This document shows positions 1 to 4,921 of a DNA stretch of 8,707 bases, one piece after another. Under the pieces are notes generated by a model, which saw only the letters and a program-made list of their open reading frames with translations, did not search any database and was not told the DNA's origin. The stretch comes from Candidatus Delongbacteria bacterium (GTDB taxonomy: Bacteria > JAGOEH01). Position 1 is the stretch's first letter. The number at the start of each line of letters is the position of its first letter. Where the stretch lies: the NCBI GenBank assembly GCA_017997825.1, contig JAGOEH010000130.1:1-8707 (forward strand), written 5' to 3'. The translations under genes and the position numbers were made by a program.

Positions 1-1
1 G

Positions 2-148
2 CTCGTCCCGGGTTCTTCTCCGGGCGGATCGAGAGCCGGTATCGGATGCCTCATCGATCCTCCCAGAGAAGAAATAAGGGAAGCTTTAATTAAACCTGAA
101 ACCGTAAAGGAGGCCATCCCGAATCAATACTGGGTTGCAAATGGGTAA
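2..148 (+). CDS. C-terminal end of an unrecognised protein (5' end outside window)
   Basis: An open frame runs from the window edge (second base) through 48 codons to TAA at 146-148, so only the C-terminus is present. The peptide begins LVPGSSPGGSRAGIG and ends EAIPNQYWVANG. It has a glycine/serine-rich turn at residues 3-15, then an acidic/basic helical stretch (PREEIREALIKPETVKEA, residues 21-38), and codon use looks like real coding sequence. The Gly/Ser stretch loosely recalls the GSSPGGARPK loop of HipA-family kinases. However, the lysine is missing and the motif sits at the C-terminus, whereas HipA has it far upstream, so I do not assign that function. The stop lies 25 bases before the next gene, with no terminator between them, which suggests co-transcription. 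The frame is probably real; the function is unknown. Confidence 0.6.
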   Translation, partial: LVPGSSPGGSRAGIGCLIDPPREEIREALIKPETVKEAIPNQYWVANG

Positions 149-161
149 TATAAAAGAAACC

Positions 162-167
162 AAGGAG
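162..167 (+). promoter_or_regulatory. Ribosome binding site AAGGAG fixing the start at 174
   Basis: AAGGAG lies six bases before the ATG at 174. Earlier in-frame starts (TTG at 135, ATG at 141) overlap the end of the preceding gene and have no such site at the right distance. The shorter 67-residue product is therefore preferred. Confidence 0.7.
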
Positions 168-173
168 TTGAGC

Positions 174-377
174 ATGGGTACTGGAATCAGTCCGAAGAAA
201 ATCGATTGGCGGTATGTCATTTTTACAATCGGTTTTATTCTAACGATTATCTGGCTTTTCAGAATCGATTATCATTGCCTCGGGTGTCGGCATAATTGGG
301 TAACATACTTAAATCTGTTGAATTCGATCTGTCTGATGATCAGCATGTATTTATCCGTTAAAGCCGGAAAAAAATAG
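174..377 (+). CDS. Small two-helix membrane protein with a CxxC motif, function unknown
   Basis: This encodes 67 residues from the ATG with a well-placed AAGGAG. A short polar N-terminus (MGTGISPKKIDWR) precedes a hydrophobic helix at about residues 14-29 (YVIFTIGFILTIIWLF). A loop with HCLGCRH (Cys35 and Cys38) follows, then a second hydrophobic segment at about 45-62 and a basic tail ending KAGKK. The layout suggests a helical hairpin in the inner membrane. The basic residues at both ends would put both termini in the cytoplasm and the CxxC loop outside, where it could form a disulfide or bind metal; this is inference. I do not recognise a family. It sits 25 bases after the partial gene and 33 bases before the next gene, all on one strand, so it is probably an operon member. 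Annotation that starts at the upstream TTG or ATG would give up to 80 residues. Confidence 0.65.
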   Translation: MGTGISPKKIDWRYVIFTIGFILTIIWLFRIDYHCLGCRHNWVTYLNLLNSICLMISMYLSVKAGKK

Positions 378-398
378 GCCTGTAACTAAGTAATGTGT

Positions 399-405
399 AA
401 GGAGG
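399..405 (+). promoter_or_regulatory. Strong ribosome binding site AAGGAGG fixing the start at 411
   Basis: AAGGAGG is followed by five bases and then ATG at 411. The alternative in-frame ATG at 393 lies upstream of this site and has no comparable site itself, so 411 is the better start. Confidence 0.75.
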
Positions 406-410
406 TTATT

Positions 411-1190
411 ATGGCATGGCGCTATTCAAAACTAGTGGTTCTAATGATCCTTGTCTTTCAAAATTATGGAAAATCGGATACGAAATGTGATATTGTCCGT
501 CAATACAAAGCGGTAATTCAGGTTTCATTGGGTAAACATGAGGAGTATACCTATATAGAAAAATTAATTCGAGAGGTCGATGAAAAACAGTGTTTTGCAG
601 GACTGATCAATCGTAATCGACAATACGCCGATTATCTGCTGACAAATTTTGTGAAGGATAGCTTATATAATGATCTGGATAAAATCGAAGACAGTGTTGA
701 GTTAAACAAACAGTTTTTTAGTGTGATCCAGCAAGATTCATCCTTCAATGCAGTAATGTCGGAATGGATCGATAAAACCATTAATTCAATCCCCAAGGAT
801 ACGGTTACCCTTGACCAGATGCTGAATATTGCGATCAAGTTTTTTTCGATTGAATTGAATGAGAAGGACTATTATTCCATGATCATCTGTGCCGGATTCA
901 ATCAGATCCGGAAAACAGAACCCAAACGGTCCCCGCATCTTGAGGCTTTCTGTTTTTCCGCAATTTTCCAAGATCTCGAGGAAGAAAACTATGGAATTTT
1001 AGATGAATTCAAAGGAATGATCGAACAACTTTACAAGGTCCATCTCGGAATTGATAAGCCTGAAAAGCTTTTGCGGGCTCAAGGAGGAATATTTTTCATG
1101 ATGAGAAACAGTCAAATTCTCCGTAATTTGTTGATTTCCGAATATAATGAAAAAAAGAATGATCTGCCGTTCATCTTATCACCGGAATGA
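411..1190 (+). CDS. Hypothetical helical protein, 259 residues, possibly exported
   Basis: I do not recognise this protein. From the ATG at 411 it has 259 residues. The N-terminus MAWRYSKLVVLMILVFQN has basic residues followed by a hydrophobic stretch (about 8-16). This resembles a signal peptide or anchor, but with no obvious lipobox or AxA cleavage site. The rest is charged and appears mostly alpha-helical, with no Gly-rich loop or catalytic signature I can name. It has four cysteines (26, 61, 160, 181); if the protein is exported, Cys26 and Cys61 could pair. The C-terminus is polar (EYNEKKNDLPFILSPE). Starting at 393 would add six residues (MCKEVI) and bury the ribosome site. Sampled 60-base blocks here are about 28-38% GC by hand count, well below blocks in ilvE, which hints at a different origin or weak codon selection. 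It is the last gene of the run, followed by a 499-base gap. Confidence 0.7.
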   Translation: MAWRYSKLVVLMILVFQNYGKSDTKCDIVRQYKAVIQVSLGKHEEYTYIEKLIREVDEKQCFAGLINRNRQYADYLLTNFVKDSLYNDLDKIEDSVELNKQFFSVIQQDSSFNAVMSEWIDKTINSIPKDTVTLDQMLNIAIKFFSIELNEKDYYSMIICAGFNQIRKTEPKRSPHLEAFCFSAIFQDLEEENYGILDEFKGMIEQLYKVHLGIDKPEKLLRAQGGIFFMMRNSQILRNLLISEYNEKKNDLPFILSPE

Positions 1191-1512
1191 TTCAGTTCGA
1201 GCTAACTTGTTTCTGTTATATGGCTTTTATTGGATTGATGTTGGATTCAACCCGTTGACACATTACCCCGAATAGAGAATCGATTGGGATAAATGTGATC
1301 AGATTGAATTTTTATTTTCAGAATAATGTCTGATTTTAAGTGGATAGGGTCATCATTGGATAATGGGTCAAAATCAGGTAGGGAAAGCTTTCTTCCATGT
1401 AGGTATGAAAACAGTAATAAATGATGCCTTCCATAGCTTGGGGCGATTAATCGATAATGGATATCTCATCAGCAATGAAATATCATCGGGTTGAAATTTA
1501 TAATTTGAAATT

Positions 1513-1541
1513 TTGACAAATCTTCAGTTCAGGATTATATT
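1513..1541 (+). promoter_or_regulatory. Putative sigma70 promoter of the DUF4954 gene
   Basis: TTGACA at 1513-1518, a 17-base spacer and TATATT at 1536-1541 form a good sigma70-type match. The bases just upstream (about 1494-1512) are almost all A/T and carry a direct repeat of TTGAAATTT, which could act as an UP-like element. The predicted transcript start near 1548 gives a leader of about 140 bases. Confidence 0.6.
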
Positions 1542-1563
1542 ATAAGGAAATTTCTGAAATAAT

Positions 1564-1590
1564 CTTAATCCATAATTCAGTAGGATTAAG
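1564..1590 (+). repeat. Perfect 8-bp inverted repeat in the DUF4954 leader
   Basis: CTTAATCC (1564-1571) and GGATTAAG (1583-1590) are exact complements around an 11-base loop. They lie about 16 bases after the predicted transcript start and are followed by a T-rich stretch (TGTTCTTTT). It could be an operator, an RNA hairpin or a weak attenuator. The stem is AU-rich and the T-run is interrupted, so I do not call it a terminator. Confidence 0.5.
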
Positions 1591-1689
1591 GCTGTTCTTT
1601 TGAATATGGATTGATGGAGATATGAGAAAAATTCTGAATTAGCTATTGAATAAAAAAGAGAAGGGTATTAGGAAAAGAAAGGTGGGATT

Positions 1690-3531
1690 ATGGTGACCGA
1701 ACGTATCAGACAGAAGCTTGAACAAAGCCGGTTTTATCGCTACCATTGCCGGGATGATGAATTGAAACTGACCCGGTTTTTGAATGATCATGAAATTGCC
1801 CAGTTGATCCGGCAGGGTAATTTTGCGACCGATTGGAAGAAGATCAGAGTTAAATCAGGATATGATCCGGAATTGGTCTGGCATAATTTTTTTATGGATG
1901 AAGTCGTGATCGGTAGTATGGATCAGGATTCGGGGCTTTATTATTCCAGCCTGAAAAACAGTTGGATCGGGGATAATTGCTTTATCAAGGATGCGGAATG
2001 GATAGAAAACTATACCATCGATCGGAAAGCTCGGATTGTCAGTTGTGGTGAGATCAGTTTTTCCGGTTATGGTGAATTGATAATTGGAAAATGGATTCAG
2101 GCCACCAATGAGGTGAAAAGCCGTCAGGTATTGGTATATGAAGAGATTGATCTGGAGGAAGCCGAATTCATGGCTCGTTATGCCCATCGGAGTGATATCC
2201 GTCAGGAGATGGAGGGACCGGTCAGCCGTTATCGGGCTCAATTGAAAGTTGAGAAAGGCTATATTGGGGAAAATGTCATCATCAAGCATTCCGGGGAGAT
2301 TCGTAATTGTTTTGTTTCGGCCGGAACCATGATTGACAATGTGACGGCATTGAGAGATACGGTGATCTGGGGGAGTGTAGAGGAACCGGTGGAACTGCGG
2401 GACGGAGTGTTGGTGGAAAAAGCGCTGCTCCAATGGGGATGCAAGGTGGAGAGCATGGCGATTGTCAATCAGGCGGTGATGATTGAGTATTCTGAAGTAG
2501 AGCGTCATGGGAAACTGACCCTGAGTATTTTGGGACCCAATAGTCTGTTGGGAGAAGGGGAGATTACATCCTCCTTTTGTGGTCCGTTTGTCGCGATGCA
2601 TCATCAGTCACTTTTGGTAGCAGGATTTTGGGCGGCCGGCAAAGGCAATATGGGTTATGGCGCTAATGTCGGTTCCAACCATACCGCCAAAGCCCCGGAT
2701 CAGGAGATCTGGATTGGAGAAGGTGTTTTCTGGGGATTGGGAGTCAGTATTAAGTATCCATGCAATCTGATTCGTTCCCCCTATTCCATTATTGCGACCG
2801 GTGTTGTGATGCTGCCGCAAAAGATAGAAATGCCATTCTCTTTGATCAACCTTCCTTCTGAAACGATTCCCGGTCTATCGCCGGCTTATAACGCGATCAT
2901 GCCCGGCTGGGTCTTGTCGGATGACATGTTCATGATTCTGCGCAATTCGGTAAAGTTCCGGAAACGGGACAAGGCTCGTCGTAACCGATTTCCCTATGCC
3001 ATTTTTCGCCCGGATACCATCGAAATGATTCTGAAAGCCCGTTCGGATTTACAGCAGGTTTCCCCAATCCGGGAGATTTATACCCTGCATGAGATTCCGT
3101 CGATCGGCAAGAATTATATGAAAGAGGAAAGCCGGCTGAAAGCGATTAAGACTTATTCGTTTTATATTCGATATTTTGCCCTGCAGAGTCTTTATCAAAA
3201 AACTCTGGCTCTGATTGAGCAGAATCAGGATCCGAAATCATTATGGCGGAACGATCAGGATCCGGATTCTGTCCTGGTGCTCGATATTTTGAGTCGGGAG
3301 CTTCCCGGCCGGAGTCTTCGAGACTACTGCCAGGAATATCTCAACGATCAGGAGAGAGTTACCAATGATATCTATCGAAGTAAACGCAAGGATGATATCC
3401 GGGGGCGCGAAATCATCGATGATTATGAGAGTGTTCTAACCTTAGCGGATGATAATGAGTTTATCCTTTTCATGCGAGAGGAGCTGGAACAGACTCGTCG
3501 TCAGGTAGACGAAATTATGAACAGATTATAA
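1690..3531 (+). CDS. DUF4954 family protein, predicted left-handed beta-helix
   Basis: The 613-residue product matches the DUF4954 family as I know it. It has an N-terminal LNDHEIAQLIRQG...DWKKIRV segment (about 31-54) and then a long run of short beta-coils of hexapeptide-repeat type. Examples are NSWIGDNCFIKDAEWIENYTI (about 90-110), EKGYIGENVIIKHSGEIRNCFVSAGTMI (188-215) and LRDTVIWGS (221-229). The most conserved block is GKGNMGYGANVGSNHTAKAPDQEIWIGEGVFWGLGVSIKYP (about 317-357), followed by SPYSIIATGVVMLPQ (363-377). The last 200 residues are charged and helical. The beta-helix resembles acyl- and nucleotidyl-transferases of the hexapeptide class, but no activity is established for the family to my knowledge. 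Length is close to family size. The start is supported by AAAGGTGGG just upstream. There is no signal peptide, so it is probably cytoplasmic. It appears monocistronic, with its own promoter and a 281-base gap after it. Confidence 0.85.
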   Translation: MVTERIRQKLEQSRFYRYHCRDDELKLTRFLNDHEIAQLIRQGNFATDWKKIRVKSGYDPELVWHNFFMDEVVIGSMDQDSGLYYSSLKNSWIGDNCFIKDAEWIENYTIDRKARIVSCGEISFSGYGELIIGKWIQATNEVKSRQVLVYEEIDLEEAEFMARYAHRSDIRQEMEGPVSRYRAQLKVEKGYIGENVIIKHSGEIRNCFVSAGTMIDNVTALRDTVIWGSVEEPVELRDGVLVEKALLQWGCKVESMAIVNQAVMIEYSEVERHGKLTLSILGPNSLLGEGEITSSFCGPFVAMHHQSLLVAGFWAAGKGNMGYGANVGSNHTAKAPDQEIWIGEGVFWGLGVSIKYPCNLIRSPYSIIATGVVMLPQKIEMPFSLINLPSETIPGLSPAYNAIMPGWVLSDDMFMILRNSVKFRKRDKARRNRFPYAIFRPDTIEMILKARSDLQQVSPIREIYTLHEIPSIGKNYMKEESRLKAIKTYSFYIRYFALQSLYQKTLALIEQNQDPKSLWRNDQDPDSVLVLDILSRELPGRSLRDYCQEYLNDQERVTNDIYRSKRKDDIRGREIIDDYESVLTLADDNEFILFMREELEQTRRQVDEIMNRL

Positions 3532-3600
3532 TCATATACCGACATAATGGCTTGAGTGGTATTTGGAATATCCTGAATATAACAAAATCTAAAAATCGTC

Positions 3601-3629
3601 TTGACAAATACCGGTTTTTTCAATATGAT
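3601..3629 (+). promoter_or_regulatory. Near-consensus sigma70 promoter upstream of ilvE
   Basis: TTGACA at 3601-3606, exactly 17 bases, then TATGAT at 3624-3629. This is the best promoter match in the window. Transcription would start near 3636, leaving a leader of about 175 bases before the ilvE start, long enough for regulation in the transcript. Confidence 0.7.
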
Positions 3630-3634
3630 GAACC

Positions 3635-3707
3635 TGATCGGTCCGGATTGATCGGTAGTCTGATTGTTGAGTATGATCCTGATCGAAGCGATGGTGATTT
3701 GGCTGAT
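3635..3707 (+). repeat. Cluster of seven TGAT words in the ilvE leader
   Basis: TGAT begins at 3635, 3649, 3661, 3674, 3680, 3695 and 3704, so there are seven copies in 73 bases, the first four spaced 12-14 bases. The cluster starts at the predicted transcript start and ends at the hairpin. It could be a protein-binding array on DNA or RNA, or chance in a genome rich in TGAT and GATC. No known riboswitch or T-box element (AGGGTGGNACCGCG) is visible. Confidence 0.4.
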
Positions 3708-3725
3708 TAGGCGGTCCTGCCTAAT
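3706..3725 (+). repeat. Perfect 7-bp hairpin in the ilvE leader
   Basis: ATTAGGC (3706-3712) and GCCTAAT (3719-3725) pair perfectly around the six-base loop GGTCCT. A GATCCGGATC palindrome follows at 3728-3737. No T-run follows, so this is not a simple terminator. The hairpin lies inside a 31-codon frame (3691-3786) that has no clear ribosome site. Confidence 0.5.
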
Positions 3726-3780
3726 GGGATCCGGATCAATGAATCGAACAGGAATGGTAATGCCGGTCGTGACAGATCGT

Positions 3781-3794
3781 TGTTAATTTTAACA
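3781..3794 (+). repeat. 14-base palindrome just before the ilvE ribosome site
   Basis: TGTTAA (3781-3786), two central T bases and TTAACA (3789-3794) form a near-perfect palindrome ending five bases before the TAAAGGA ribosome site. Its size and symmetry resemble a repressor half-site pair, but the loop is too short for an RNA hairpin of full stem length. No regulator is identified. Confidence 0.35.
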
Positions 3795-3812
3795 TAGTAA
3801 AGGATCAGAGCA

Positions 3813-4877
3813 ATGACTACTTTCAATGTTACCCGGAGCAGCGTGTTGAAAACCAAACCGGATCAGAATAAGCTGGGATTTGGAATCTATTTTACCGATC
3901 ATATGGCGATCGTTGATTACCAAGAGGGCAAGGGCTGGTTCAATCCCCGGATCGAACCCTATCAGCCGATGAGTGTTGAACCCTCCAATATGGTCTTTCA
4001 TTATGGTCAGGCTGTATTTGAAGGATTGAAAGCTTATCTGTCAAAGAAGGGTGAAATTTTATTGTTTCGTCCTGATAAAAATATGGCCCGGATGAATGCA
4101 TCATCGGAACGCCTGTGTATTCCGACAATCGATGTGAATTTGGCCATGGAACTGTTGGATCAGCTGCTGCGTCTGGAAAAAGAATGGATTCCCTCTCAGC
4201 CGGGAACCAGTTTGTATGTCCGACCTTTTATCATCGCGATGGATAATATGCTGGGAGTTCGACCTTCCCATACGTATCGTTTTATGATCATTCTTTCGCC
4301 GGTGGGGGCTTATTATCCGGAAGGACTTAATCCGGTGACCATCTATGTCGAGAATGAATTCGTCCGTGCTGTCCGGGGCGGTCTGGGAACGGCCAAAACC
4401 CCGGCCAACTATGCGGCCAGTCTGAAAGCCCAGATGGAAGCCAAAAAGCATGGCTATACCCAGGTATTGTGGCTGGATGGCGTGGAACGCAAATATGTGG
4501 ATGAAGTCGGCACCATGAATGTCTTTTTTAAAATTGATGGCGAGGTTGTGACACCCGAACTGAATGGTTGCATTCTGGAAGGTATTACCCGGGATTCCTG
4601 CCTGGCCTTGCTGAAAAATTGGAAATATAATGCTTCAGAACGCAAGATCAGTATTGATGAGATTGTTAATGCCCATCTCAATGGTAAGCTGGAGGAAGCC
4701 TTCGGCACCGGTACAGCAGCGGTCATTTCTCCCATCGGGGAGCTGATCCTGAATGACCGCCATCTGGTGATCGGTGATCGGAGAATCGGCCCGGTTTCCC
4801 GTAAACTCTATGATACCATTACAGCCATCCAGATCGGCGAAGCCCCTGATCCATTCGGATGGGTTCGTAATGTATAA
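3813..4877 (+). CDS. ilvE: Branched-chain amino acid aminotransferase (class IV, PLP-dependent)
   Basis: This enzyme transfers the amino group between glutamate and the 2-oxo acids of valine, leucine and isoleucine, the last step of their synthesis and the first of their breakdown, in the cytoplasm. At 354 residues it fits the longer BCAT subgroup (about 340-370). Visible signatures are FHYGQAVFEGLKAY (62-75), RPDKNMARMN (86-95), YVRPFI (135-140) and GGLGTAKTPANYAASL (189-204), with Lys195 the expected PLP-binding lysine. Others are the conserved acidic residue Glu231 in YVDEVGTMN, the LEGITRDS block (255-262) and GTGTAAVISPIG (298-309), which binds the cofactor phosphate in the family. The ATG at 3813 has TAAAGGA eight bases upstream. 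It is transcribed from the strong promoter at 3601 through a structured leader, and a GT-C-like membrane gene follows after 44 bases. It is complete with no missing key residue. D-amino-acid aminotransferase and aminodeoxychorismate lyase are related, but length and motifs favour BCAT. Confidence 0.95.
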   Translation: MTTFNVTRSSVLKTKPDQNKLGFGIYFTDHMAIVDYQEGKGWFNPRIEPYQPMSVEPSNMVFHYGQAVFEGLKAYLSKKGEILLFRPDKNMARMNASSERLCIPTIDVNLAMELLDQLLRLEKEWIPSQPGTSLYVRPFIIAMDNMLGVRPSHTYRFMIILSPVGAYYPEGLNPVTIYVENEFVRAVRGGLGTAKTPANYAASLKAQMEAKKHGYTQVLWLDGVERKYVDEVGTMNVFFKIDGEVVTPELNGCILEGITRDSCLALLKNWKYNASERKISIDEIVNAHLNGKLEEAFGTGTAAVISPIGELILNDRHLVIGDRRIGPVSRKLYDTITAIQIGEAPDPFGWVRNV

Positions 4878-4879
4878 AC

Positions 4880-4917
4880 TGAACCCGGCTTCCGGATACC
4901 GGCAGGGTGTCGGTTCA
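4880..4917 (+). repeat. Inverted repeat between ilvE and the membrane gene
   Basis: TGAACC (4880-4885) pairs with GGTTCA (4912-4917), enclosing a small CCGG-ATA-CCGG hairpin (4892-4902). No T-run follows, so it is unlikely to stop transcription. It ends five bases before the ATG at 4922 and encloses the alternative GTG at 4907, so folding could affect how well the downstream gene is translated relative to ilvE. Confidence 0.4.
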
Positions 4918-4921
4918 TCTA

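Larger units (their letters stand above)
1191..1689 (+). other. 499-base intergenic region, AT-rich, no convincing gene
   Basis: No long open frame is present on either strand. The only peptide-like frame is 29 codons (1405-1494, MKTVINDAFHSLGRLID...) with a weak upstream GTAGGT, which I do not call as a gene. A 10-base palindrome CGATTAATCG lies at 1444-1453. The word TTGAAATTT occurs twice (1491-1499 and 1505-1513), directly before the -35 element of the promoter for the following gene. No hairpin plus T-run follows the stop at 1190, so the end of the first operon is undefined. Confidence 0.6.

Noticed and set aside
1255-1285. TTGACA at 1255-1260 as a promoter -35 element
   Set aside because: No acceptable -10 hexamer occurs 16-18 bases downstream, and no gene starts for more than 400 bases.
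1855-2604. 249-codon frame on the - strand
   Set aside because: It lies entirely opposite the DUF4954 gene, which has clear family motifs; the antisense frame has no recognisable domain.
3196-3265. Repeated CAGGATCCG words as a regulatory repeat
   Set aside because: They encode the NQDPKS and NDQDPDS segments of the DUF4954 protein in frame, so coding sequence explains them.
3635-3812. T-box or amino acid riboswitch in the ilvE leader
   Set aside because: No T-box consensus (AGGGTGGNACCGCG) or specifier stem is visible, and the leader is too short for a standard T-box.
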